34,294 nt of DNA from Chloroflexota bacterium (GTDB lineage: Bacteria; Chloroflexota; Anaerolineae; J036; Brachytrichaceae): NCBI GenBank assembly GCA_018969115.1, contig JAGWYZ010000012.1, positions 1 through 34,294 on the forward strand, written 5' to 3'. Numbering within the stretch: position 1 is the stretch's first letter; each line of letters begins with the position of its first letter. The notes under the pieces were generated by a model. The model saw only the letters and a program-made list of their open reading frames with translations, had not been told where the DNA came from and ran no database searches. Below, piece after piece: positions 17,386 through 25,649 of the stretch. Both the position numbers and the translations under genes were made by a program.

Positions 17386-17949
17386 GATCAACGCCTCGCT
17401 CACCCACTCGAACTGTTTGCCACATCGGCAGGTGCAATGGGGATGCATGGCCGAGAGTTTGAGCTTTTGCCCACAGGCGCACACCCAGCCCACGCGCCGC
17501 GCTGGGTTGCCACGCACCAACGCGAATGCTGGCACATTGCGGGTGACAACGCTGCCCGCACCCACGAGGGCATATTTGCCAACTGTGATGCCGGGCAGCA
17601 GGGTGCTATTGGCCCCCACACTTGCGCCATCTTGCACAATCGTCACACCCACCTCAAACGCTTGTTTGCTGCGCGGGTAAAGATCATTGGTAAAGACCAC
17701 ATTTGGCCCCAAATGCACATCGTTGCCGATGCGTGCGCCATCCCACAAGTAAATGCCACATTTGATGGTGACGCGGTCACCGATGGTGACATCATTTTCG
17801 ATGAAGCAGTGATCGCAAATATTGCAATCGTCGCCGATGACGGCGCCGGGCAGTACGTGCGCCCACGCCCACACCCGCGTGCCTGCGCCCACTGTCGCGC
17901 CTGGCTCGACAATAGCATGTGAATGGACAAATGCGTTGGATGAAATCAT
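17371..17949 (-). CDS. Left-handed beta-helix (hexapeptide) acyl/acetyltransferase, WxcM-N/WlbB-like, with C-terminal Cys-rich tail
   Basis: Hexapeptide repeats (VEPGATVGAGTRVWAWAHVLPGAVIGDDCNICDHCFIENDVTIGDRVTIKCG); C-terminal CACGQKL...CTCRCGKQF. Start MISSNAF at 17949. Confidence 0.88.
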   Translation of the reverse strand: MISSNAFVHSHAIVEPGATVGAGTRVWAWAHVLPGAVIGDDCNICDHCFIENDVTIGDRVTIKCGIYLWDGARIGNDVHLGPNVVFTNDLYPRSKQAFEVGVTIVQDGASVGANSTLLPGITVGKYALVGAGSVVTRNVPAFALVRGNPARRVGWVCACGQKLKLSAMHPHCTCRCGKQFEWVSEALIVESS

Positions 17950-18052
17950 TTTTTTCGCCGTGTGTTTTGAGCCATCTGCTTTTGCTCTGAATCGTAGCAC
18001 ACTCATATTGCTAATGGGGAGATGAAGTCTCCAATATTTATTGAATTAGTTT

Positions 18053-18252
18053 CTCTAAGACACTGTTTCTTAAAACAATTTTTCGCCAAAATCACTATCT
18101 CAGGGTTGTTATGGGGTGGCAAAGCCACCCCATAACAACCCTGAGATAGTGATTTTGGCATTCATTTTGTCTAAATATGCGCTCTGATTTGATAAAATCA
18201 TGTGACTTCATCTGACAAAAAAGTGGAAATTGATTTAAGAAACACCCTCTAA
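18053..18252. mobile_element. MITE-like foldback element with a 36-bp perfect palindromic core
   Basis: Related ends AGACACTGTTTCTTAAAACAATTT (left) and AATTGATTTAAGAAACACCCTCT (right); core 18085-18120 / 18124-18159 perfect with AAA loop; right 87 bp (18164-18250) also found at 1-87. Confidence 0.75.
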
Positions 18253-18275
18253 CTGCTGCCGCCTTTAAAAAATAT

Positions 18276-18722
18276 TTGGCAACCTTGCCACAAGAGGTAT
18301 TGCTGCAAGAAATGGCTGATTTGTTCGCCAAAATTCCTGCTGTCAAGGCCTATTATCAAACGCGCTTAGCCTCTGACAATCAAAACGAGGTGTTAGAAAA
18401 ATATAAGGCAAAGTTATACGCTTGTTTTTTTACCCGTTCTGGCTTACCGAAATTAGATCGGGCTGGGGCGCGAGAAGTCGTTAACGAGTTTAAACGCATT
18501 GCGGCGACCCCTAAAGACGAAATCGAGATGATGCTGTATTATGTTGAAACTGCTGTCGATTTAACCGCCCGATTTGGCGACATTGATGAAAATTTTTATA
18601 TTGCCGCCGAAAATATGTTCGAGAAAGCCTGCGTAATCGTGCGGCAAACCAAAGGCATGGGCTGGGGTTTCTACGATGCCTTGTGGCAGTCGTATCAACA
18701 ATATTTTGACGTGGTTTTGTGA
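18276..18722 (+). CDS. DUF6155-like protein, probably missing its native start codon
   Basis: KKYLATLPQEVLLQEMADLFAKIPAVKAYYQ...LEKYKAKL resembles DUF6155. The listed start is TTG; reading frame upstream (TAAAFKKY) runs directly into the repeat element. Confidence 0.65.
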   Translation: MATLPQEVLLQEMADLFAKIPAVKAYYQTRLASDNQNEVLEKYKAKLYACFFTRSGLPKLDRAGAREVVNEFKRIAATPKDEIEMMLYYVETAVDLTARFGDIDENFYIAAENMFEKACVIVRQTKGMGWGFYDALWQSYQQYFDVVL

Positions 18723-18904
18723 TTTTATCAATGGCATTAAGCTAAGCATTGCTCAGACCTCAGCTATTTTTTAACAGCGCGTGGTTTGCTGCGTCATAGC
18801 CTTGGCTTAGATGTGCTGGCTTAGCATCCGGCCTCCCTCGTTAGGTGACAGATGCACCACACCTCGCAGGTGCGGTGCATCTTCTTTGGCCTAAATTTAT
18901 GTCG

Positions 18905-18947
18905 TATCTAGAAATCGGGTTTTTGGAAGAAACCCGATTTCTGTGAC
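18905..18947. repeat. Dispersed palindrome AGAAATCGGGTTT..AAACCCGATTTCT, copy 2
   Basis: About 43 bp, matching 2866-2908 in opposite orientation with about 3 mismatches, including 5 bp outside each arm. Confidence 0.8.
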
Positions 18948-19075
18948 ATCTCACAATTTAGCAAAACGCCTAACGCTTCAATTTCATCCTGTAGTTGATT
19001 AGAAACACACCTAAAACGGTATACAATAAACACTCTATCGTTTATTTTTTATCAAATTTAATCAGGATCAACTTT

Positions 19076-19911
19076 ATGTCAAAAAAATCGCCTCAACAAC
19101 CATACGATGAAGATGTCAAACAACTACACGCCTTAGGCTATGCGCAAGAATTGTCGCGTCGAATGAGCGGGTTTTCAAACTTCGCTATTTCGTTTTCCAT
19201 CATTTGTATGTTGGCAGGCGGTATTACCGCCTTTGCCAATGGCTTTAACTCGGCGGTCGGGGCCGCCATCGGCATCGGTTGGCCGCTGGGCGGTTTATTT
19301 GTCCTGATTGTGGCCTTGGCAATGGCCCAAGTTTTGTCGGCCTTCCCCACCGCCGATGGCATATATCATTGGAGTTCTATCCTCGGCAATAAAGGTTGAG
19401 GCTGGATGACCGCATGATCTATGCCTTTGCGCGTGATGGTGGTTTGCCGGCCTCGGCCAAACTTAGCACGGTGAATGAAACCTATCGCACCCCCGTCACC
19501 GCCATTTGGACTGGGGCTGTGTTGGCGCTACTTGCGACCATTTATAGCGAGGCTTTTAGCGTATTGGCGGCAGGTTGCGCGGTATTTCTCTACATTTCTT
19601 ACATCATGCCTGTTGCCGCTGGGCTATTGGCCGAAGGTAACACATGGAAGCAAAAAGGCCCCTTTAGCTTGGGTGTTTATTCAAAATTGGTCGCCATATT
19701 AGCCATTTTGGGTGGATTGGTGTTAGCGTGGGTGGGGATGTAAGCCCCCAACGAAAAAGCTGGCTATCTCACGGTTGTAATTATTGTTGGGTTAACAGCA
19801 CTGTGGTGGGTTTTTGAGCGCCGCCGTTTTCAAGGGCCGCCCACTGGCGGACGCATCGCGGCCTGTCAACGAGAAATTGCTGAGGTTGAGGCACGCTTAA
19901 ACCGCAACTAA
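19076..19911 (+). pseudogene. Degraded APC-superfamily amino acid permease
   Basis: N-terminal MSKKSPQQPYDEDVKQLHALGYAQELSRRMSGFSNFAISFSIICMLAGG...WSSILGNKG, then TGA. C-terminal DDRMIYAFARDGGLPASAKLSTVN...VGM, then TAA, then in frame APNEKAGYLTVVIIVGLTALWWVFERRRF. The central transmembrane part is absent. Confidence 0.85.
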
Positions 19912-20072
19912 GCATCCAGACTTACAAATCTATGTGTGGTTCAGAGGTTGTATAAAACGTTGCAATTTGTCTCTCTCGCAGCCCGCAAAAAATACAAAGA
20001 GTTTACAAAAATACCCTCTTTGTGTTCTTTGCGAGCTTTGTGAAAGGTTGTATATCGTTTGTATACTAATGC

Positions 20073-20885
20073 TTATGGCTTGGCGGTAAAGGTCAGCTTG
20101 AGCTTGGCATCGTCATTGGCCTTCAACATGCCGGCAATATTAGGCGGGTCAAAATTAAACATGGTCATTTTGACGGCGGTGGTAGCGCTGCCCTTAAGTG
20201 CACTGCCATCATAAACCGCTTCTACATCCCAAGTGATCGGTTTGCTGGTTTCTTTCACCTTCATGTCACCAATCATCTTAAATTTGAGCGTATCGCCAAC
20301 TTTATAGCTGGTGGGTAAGCCCTCTAACTTGGTTGGGTTAAATTCAGCAATTGGGAACTTGGCCGATTCGAGCCATTGGGTGCGAATGAAGCTATCGCGG
20401 CGGGTGCTGCCGTTGCCATTGGGGTGCCCGTCGCTCTTAAGCACTTGAATATTGACGCTCACTTTGCCCACTTGGGTTTTTGATGGGTCATTTGGGTCAA
20501 GCTTGATCTCGCCATTAATATTATCGGTAATACCGATGGCGGTGGCCAGCTTGTTATTTTGGTTAAAAAACACCTCATCCACTTCATATTGGGCTTTCGA
20601 CTCACCCGGCACAATTTTGAGGGTGATGGGGCCTGTGGCTGCCGGTTTGGGTGCGTCAGTTGGCTTGGGTGCGTCGGTGGGTTTAGGGGCGGCGGTGGGT
20701 TGGGCTACTGTTGGGGCAGCTATTGGCGCTGAGGCCGATGTCGGAGCTGCTGCCACAGGTTTTGTGGCTTCAGTGGGTTTGGCGGGGACCGCCGTTGGGG
20801 CTGGTGTGGCGGTGGGGCTACAGGCTGCCAGCAAAACGCTTGCGAGCACGAGCATACTGGTATGTTTGATTACACTTGTTTTCAT
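20073..20885 (-). CDS. YceI-family lipoprotein
   Basis: Lipobox LLAACSP; Pro/Ala/Thr linker; YceI-like SKAQYEVDEVFFNQNN...GEIKLDPND...FIRTQWLESAKFPIAEF. Confidence 0.88.
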   Translation of the reverse strand: MKTSVIKHTSMLVLASVLLAACSPTATPAPTAVPAKPTEATKPVAAAPTSASAPIAAPTVAQPTAAPKPTDAPKPTDAPKPAATGPITLKIVPGESKAQYEVDEVFFNQNNKLATAIGITDNINGEIKLDPNDPSKTQVGKVSVNIQVLKSDGHPNGNGSTRRDSFIRTQWLESAKFPIAEFNPTKLEGLPTSYKVGDTLKFKMIGDMKVKETSKPITWDVEAVYDGSALKGSATTAVKMTMFNFDPPNIAGMLKANDDAKLKLTFTAKP

Positions 20886-20941
20886 AGTTGATTTTATCTC
20901 TTTAGTTTTTTTGTCAGAGGTAATTTAAAAAGATGTAATGT

Positions 20942-21007
20942 CGAAATCACGATATGGTCTTGGCGGCAGGGTTTTGCCTTTGCTCCCAAGGCCATATCGT
21001 GATTTCG
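20942..21007. repeat. Variable-core palindrome family member
   Basis: CGAAATCACGATATGGTCTTGG / CCAAGGCCATATCGTGATTTCG, 1 mismatch; flanks AAAAGATGTAATG and CGAACATTTGTTTTGTTTACCCC shared with the 6502-6574 copy. Confidence 0.85.
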
Positions 21008-21220
21008 GCGAACATTTGTTTTGTTTACCCCAAAAAATAGTGAACATGACACAAGATACGTCATGTTCACTGTAAATACTATTAAAAATGCCAAAATAGA
21101 TGTCTTAATTAGTGATTTACTATCAAACTCTTAGCTGAGATTCATTTATATCGACATAACCATCATCAACAATATACGGAAATGATTAAACACTGTAAGG
21201 ATCAAGATGATCGTAGAATG

Positions 21221-21304
21221 GTCATTTTGACGTGAAGCGAGAAATCTTTGCGTAAATTGAGGCTCGAAGCGTATCTTAAGCAAAGATGACGATTTGACGA
21301 TGAC
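21221..21304. repeat. Copy 2 (reverse orientation, one arm decayed) of the 14467-14555 element
   Basis: GTCATTTTGACGTGAAGCGAGAAATCTTTGCGTAAATTGAGGCTCGAAGCGTATCTTAAGCAAAGAT aligns to the reverse complement of copy 1. Confidence 0.75.
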
Positions 21305-21363
21305 ACTATCATCTTGCCCCCTACAGAAATGATTAAGTACGCAAAATCTTGCTTATAACCCTT

Positions 21364-22068
21364 TTACGGTCTTGCTAATGGCTCCCAACCCAATTCACGC
21401 TTGGCCTTGGCCATATTGATAATTTTGCCTTCGTAGTCACCACTAATCATATAGGCCTGATACCCATTGCGATACCGTAGCGCTGCATCGAAGGCACGCG
21501 CGAGGTCACTGGCGGCGGTATGAAATGTGAGTTTACCCGCCCGCGCAATTTCAAGCCATGCCTCATCGGTGATTGGGAAACACATGCGCAAGACATTGGC
21601 GCTCATGCCAAATTGCACCACTGCGTTATAACATACCATTTCGCCCATATATTTGGTCAGCGCATATAAATTGCGCCCATCGAAGGGGATGGCTTCGTCG
21701 TAAAAATAGCGTGTGGTCAGTTCGCCATCATAGATTGACATCGAGCTGGTATACACAGCGTGTTGGATGCCAGCCTCACGTGCTGCTCGCAGCGCCAAAT
21801 ACACGGCTTTGGTGTTGACATCAAAACCGGTTTGAATGCCCTCGACCTCTGTCCAATTGAGCGTCCCCATCGCCATGTAAATCAGCGCATCCATACCCGT
21901 CAGTGCATCACGCATCGCATCGTAATCGGTGACGGCTCCAATGCGATAATCGAGTGTGGCATCGGCGGGTGGGCGCAGATCGAACACCCTAATATTGTGT
22001 TGTGGCTTGAGAAATGGAATAACGCGGCTTGCAACGCCACCGGCGCCGCCAATAATAAGTAGGTTCAT
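21364..22068 (-). CDS. NAD-dependent epimerase/dehydratase family protein
   Basis: MNLLIIGGAGGVASRVIPFL (Rossmann Gly motif), YTSSMSIY, YALTKYMGE (YxxxK). Confidence 0.88.
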   Translation of the reverse strand: MNLLIIGGAGGVASRVIPFLKPQHNIRVFDLRPPADATLDYRIGAVTDYDAMRDALTGMDALIYMAMGTLNWTEVEGIQTGFDVNTKAVYLALRAAREAGIQHAVYTSSMSIYDGELTTRYFYDEAIPFDGRNLYALTKYMGEMVCYNAVVQFGMSANVLRMCFPITDEAWLEIARAGKLTFHTAASDLARAFDAALRYRNGYQAYMISGDYEGKIINMAKAKRELGWEPLARP

Positions 22069-22209
22069 GGTTGGTTGGTTTATTGGTTTATTGGTTTATT
22101 GGTTGATTTATCATTTATTTTACAGATGTTATTAAGCAGTTAACCAGTCAACCAGTCAACCAGTCAACTAATAAACCAGTCAACTAGTCAACTAATCAAC
22201 CAACCAACC
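22069..22209. repeat. Short-tandem-repeat hairpin (GGTTTATT / CCAGTCAA words)
   Basis: GGTTGGTTGGTTTATTGGTTTATTGGTTTATTGGTTGATTTA ... TTAACCAGTCAACCAGTCAACCAGTCAACTAATAAACCAGTCAACTAGTCAACTAATCAACCAACCAACC fills the gap between divergent genes. Confidence 0.85.
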
Positions 22210-22210
22210 C

Positions 22211-23206
22211 ATGATGCACATTATTTCGTCGGGTATTTTGTCCCTCATTCAAGACCTTGGTCGCCCTCACATGCAGCCCTTTGCTGTACCAGCTTCGGGT
22301 GCGATGGATCGCTTTGCGTGTGAAGCGGCGAACCGATTGCTGGGGAATGCCCCTGATGCGGCTTGTGTCGAGGTGACCGGTGGCGGGGCAATGTTTGAAT
22401 TTGCCGAGGCGAGTGTGTTTGCATTGGCTGGGGCTGATCTTGATGCAACCCTCAATGGTCGACGGCTGCCCAATTGGGCGACGGTTTATGCCCCCAAAGG
22501 GGCACAATTGGCCTTGGTTGGGCGACAAACTGCATGGGGGGCACGGGCTTATTTGGCCTTGTCGGGTGGCATCGATGTGCCGATGGTGCTTGGTTCGCGC
22601 AGCACCTATGCCGCGGGTGGATTTGGTGGTTTGGGTGGGCGGGTGCTAAAGGCGGGTGATCAATTGACGGCGCAGACTCCATTCACCCAGTTTGATGCCT
22701 TACGTTTTGCGGGCCGCCTATGGCCCGCACACGCCAAACCAGCTTATGCTGCCCTGCCAAAAGTGCGCCTTTTGTTGGGGCCACACGCCCATTTATTCTC
22801 TGACAATGCGATTCAACAACTGAGCGCCCAGCCCTTAAAAATTACCAGCACCTCGAACCGTATGGGGTATCGCTTTGAAGGTTGCCCCAAATTGGTATAT
22901 CGTCAGGCACTTAGTTTGGCCTCGTTGGGGGTGTTTGCTGGGGTGATTCAAGTGCCGCCCGATGGCTCGCCTATTTTGCTTGCTGCCGATGCCCAAACGA
23001 CTGGCGGTTATCCGATTATTGGGGTGGTCATTCAGGCCGATTTGCCTTTGGTGGGGCAATGCCTGCCGGGTGACACATTGCACTTTGCCGTTTGTGGCCT
23101 CGATGAAGCTGTGCAGGCCTTGACTCAAACGCAACAATGGCTGGCGCTGGGTGGGCAAGATGACGATTACACTTTGGGCTTGGCATGGCGCGGCAGCGCG
23201 GCTTAA
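22211..23206 (+). CDS. Biotin-dependent carboxyltransferase / 5-oxoprolinase subunit C-like protein
   Basis: GILSLIQDLGRPHMQPFAVPASGAMDRFACEAANRLLGN, typical of KipA/PxpC/urea amidolyase C-terminal domain. Confidence 0.9.
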   Translation: MMHIISSGILSLIQDLGRPHMQPFAVPASGAMDRFACEAANRLLGNAPDAACVEVTGGGAMFEFAEASVFALAGADLDATLNGRRLPNWATVYAPKGAQLALVGRQTAWGARAYLALSGGIDVPMVLGSRSTYAAGGFGGLGGRVLKAGDQLTAQTPFTQFDALRFAGRLWPAHAKPAYAALPKVRLLLGPHAHLFSDNAIQQLSAQPLKITSTSNRMGYRFEGCPKLVYRQALSLASLGVFAGVIQVPPDGSPILLAADAQTTGGYPIIGVVIQADLPLVGQCLPGDTLHFAVCGLDEAVQALTQTQQWLALGGQDDDYTLGLAWRGSAA

Positions 23207-23325
23207 GTATTTATCTCTACGAGGAGCATAAAGATAAATCAGAAAATTCTTCCTTGGTGTTCTTCGTGCGCTTTGTGAGAGATTTTTTCCTTTGCTAATG
23301 GGCGAAGTTAGTCTTTGTACAGCCT

Positions 23326-25515
23326 TTAAGTGATGGCTTTCAAATCAACAATTAAATTGGATTGCGCATCGACATGACATCGCCCACGCCTGCCAATGAT
23401 GAGCGTGGCCTCGCGTTCTTCGACAATGGCCGGGCCATTAAATATCATGCCGGGCGCGAGGCGATAGCGGTCGTAAACCGATGTTAATTGCATCGCGTTA
23501 GTTTCTGTGCCGTCCTCGCCATCGGCTTCAGGGTCATAAGCCATGCGCTGGGTTTTGATGGCACTGCTGGCGGTGCGAGGGGTTGTGTCATCGGTTTGCG
23601 CGGCGATGGTTTGTAAACTTAGCCGCAAATTGGGTTCGGGCGATGACGAAATCACCCGCCATGTCACGGTCTCAAGCGGCACTGGCGGCCCCAGCCGACC
23701 AAAAAACCGCACATATTCATGTTCAAATTCGGCTTGAATATTTGGCAAATCAGCGGCGCTTAATATGTGATTGGGCAGACGGATGCGAACTTCGTGGCCT
23801 TGTCCGACATAACGCATCTCTGCAATGTGTTGATGGTGAATATTGTTGATCGATATGCCAGAATTGCACAACAACTGTGTGCCTTCAGTTTGCATCTCAC
23901 CCAGTAATGCGTTTATTTTGGCCCAACCGTCGGTGTTTAATGTTGCCAATTGGGTTGGGAACGAGCGCGTAAAGTCGAAGGCCAGTGGGGCACTGAGGAA
24001 GCCGATGGCGCTCATTACTCCGGCCCCAAATGGAACGATAACCTGTGGCGACCCCAGCGAAGCTGCGACGCGATAGGCATGAACTGGCCCGGCCCCGCCA
24101 AAGGCAAAAATGGGCAGGGTGCGCGGGTCTTTGCCACGTTCAATGCTGTGTACGCGGGCGGCGTTTGCCATTTGCTCATTCACAATTTGGTGAATACCCC
24201 ACGCTGCCTGTTCAATACTCAACCCCAGCGGTATGGCGATGTGGGTTTCAATGGCGCGGCGGGCTGCCACCACATCGAGCGCTATCGCTCCGCCTAGAAA
24301 AAATTGTGGGTCGAGAAAACCTAACACCAAATCGGCATCGGTGACAGTTGGCTCAGTGCCGCCGCGTCCATAACAAGCCGGGCCGGGTTCGGCCCCTGCC
24401 GATTCAGGGCCAATTTTGAGCAAGCCTAAGGCGTTTAGGCGGGCAATTGAGCCACCGCCTGCCCCAATTTCGATCATTTCGATGACGGGGGCTTTGATGG
24501 GCAAGCCAGATCCCTTTTTGAAACGGTAGCGCCGGTCTATCTCAAAATCGTGGGCCAAGAGTGGTTTGCCTTGGTCGATGATGGCAAATTTAGCAGTAGT
24601 GCCGCCCATGTCGAATGAGAGTAGATCGGCAGCGTGGCCTTGTGTGCCACTCGATAGGCCAAAACGGGCCGCTGCTAATGTGCCCCCGGCTGGACCACTT
24701 TCGAGCAAACGTACCGGATAACGTACCGCGGTATCAACCGTGCCCAGCCCACCACTCGACAACATTAATAACAAGCTGCCCGTGAAGCCAGCACGTGCCA
24801 GCCGCGCCTCAAGTTCGCGCAAATAATGTTCGACGTGTGCCTGCACATACACATTTGCCACAGTGGTCGAGGTGCGTTCATATTCACGAATTTCAGGCAC
24901 AACATCGGCTGAGATCGATACGCGTATGTTTGGGGCCACCCGTTGCACAATGGCGCGGGCTTGGCGCTCGGCGGCGGGGTTGGTATAGCTGTTGATAAAA
25001 GCGATGGCGATGGCGGTAATGCCTGCTGCGTCTAATTCATGCACCAGTTTTTCAAGGTAAACCTCGTCGAGCGCGTGTAAGGTGCTGCCGTCAGACAAGG
25101 TGCGTTGAGGCACATCAAAACGCAAATAACGCGGCACCAGCGGTTGTGGCATCTCAAGTTGTAGGTCATACAGATCGTAACGGTGTTCGCGCCCAATCTC
25201 AAGCGTATCTTTAAAGCCTTGGGTGGTGAGCAAGGCTGTTGGTGCGCCTTTGCGCTCAATGATGGCATTGGTTACTAAGGTTGTGCCATGAATGATTTGC
25301 CTGAGGTCGGCATGGGTGATGCCAGCCTTTGCCAACGTCTCATTTAAACCGGTTTTGATCGCCAAAGATGGGTCGCTGGGGGTAGTGAGGGTTTTGCCAA
25401 TGCTAAAGCTGCCGCTGACATCATCGACTACGATCAGGTCGGTAAAGGTGCCGCCAATATCGACACCGGCGCGGTACTGGTGGGGGCGGTTTTGAGGGGC
25501 TGAGAGGCTGGGCAT
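23326..25515 (-). CDS. Hydantoinase/oxoprolinase A (HyuA) family protein
   Basis: YRAGVDIGGTFTDLIVVDD, IIHGTTLVTNAIIERKGAPTALLTTQGFKDTLEIGREHRYDLYDL, SFDMGGTTAKFAII. Start at 25515 preferred; the extension to 25605 reads through a palindrome. Confidence 0.93.
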   Translation of the reverse strand: MPSLSAPQNRPHQYRAGVDIGGTFTDLIVVDDVSGSFSIGKTLTTPSDPSLAIKTGLNETLAKAGITHADLRQIIHGTTLVTNAIIERKGAPTALLTTQGFKDTLEIGREHRYDLYDLQLEMPQPLVPRYLRFDVPQRTLSDGSTLHALDEVYLEKLVHELDAAGITAIAIAFINSYTNPAAERQARAIVQRVAPNIRVSISADVVPEIREYERTSTTVANVYVQAHVEHYLRELEARLARAGFTGSLLLMLSSGGLGTVDTAVRYPVRLLESGPAGGTLAAARFGLSSGTQGHAADLLSFDMGGTTAKFAIIDQGKPLLAHDFEIDRRYRFKKGSGLPIKAPVIEMIEIGAGGGSIARLNALGLLKIGPESAGAEPGPACYGRGGTEPTVTDADLVLGFLDPQFFLGGAIALDVVAARRAIETHIAIPLGLSIEQAAWGIHQIVNEQMANAARVHSIERGKDPRTLPIFAFGGAGPVHAYRVAASLGSPQVIVPFGAGVMSAIGFLSAPLAFDFTRSFPTQLATLNTDGWAKINALLGEMQTEGTQLLCNSGISINNIHHQHIAEMRYVGQGHEVRIRLPNHILSAADLPNIQAEFEHEYVRFFGRLGPPVPLETVTWRVISSSPEPNLRLSLQTIAAQTDDTTPRTASSAIKTQRMAYDPEADGEDGTETNAMQLTSVYDRYRLAPGMIFNGPAIVEEREATLIIGRRGRCHVDAQSNLIVDLKAIT

Positions 25516-25548
25516 ATATACTGAGCGTAGCTTTAAACTGAGATTTTC

Positions 25549-25603
25549 GCCTATATCACTATCCCTCCTCAAGCCACGCTTGAGGAGGGATAGTGATATA
25601 GGC
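25549..25603. repeat. Variable-core palindrome family member (perfect)
   Basis: GCCTATATCACTATCCCTCCTCAAGC-CAC-GCTTGAGGAGGGATAGTGATATAGGC: 26-bp perfect arms, 3-nt loop. Confidence 0.92.
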
Positions 25604-25649
25604 ATTGCGCAATTTTTACCTGTGTAATGTATGGTATTTTATGGAAATA

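Noticed and set aside
19396-19402. TGA in the APC permease as Trp/Sec recoding
   Set aside because: TGA sits where Trp would be expected, but a large internal deletion and a second stop (TAA) make a pseudogene the simpler explanation; other genes here end normally with TGA or use TGG for Trp.
19975-20046. GCAAAAAATACAAAGAG...CTCTTTGTGTTCTTTGCGAGCTTTGTG inverted repeat, with a related sequence near 23255
   Set aside because: A real but imperfect repeat; kept out of the main list because the arms are weak and boundaries unclear.
22211-25515. PxpC-like and HyuA-like genes as a complete 5-oxoprolinase operon
   Set aside because: The genes are convergent, PxpA/PxpB are not visible, and no shared transcription is implied.
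25516-25605. N-terminal extension of the HyuA-like ORF (MPISLSLLKRGLRRDSDIGENLS...)
   Set aside because: It is a read-through of the 25549-25603 palindrome; the MPSLSAPQ start at 25515 is more plausible.
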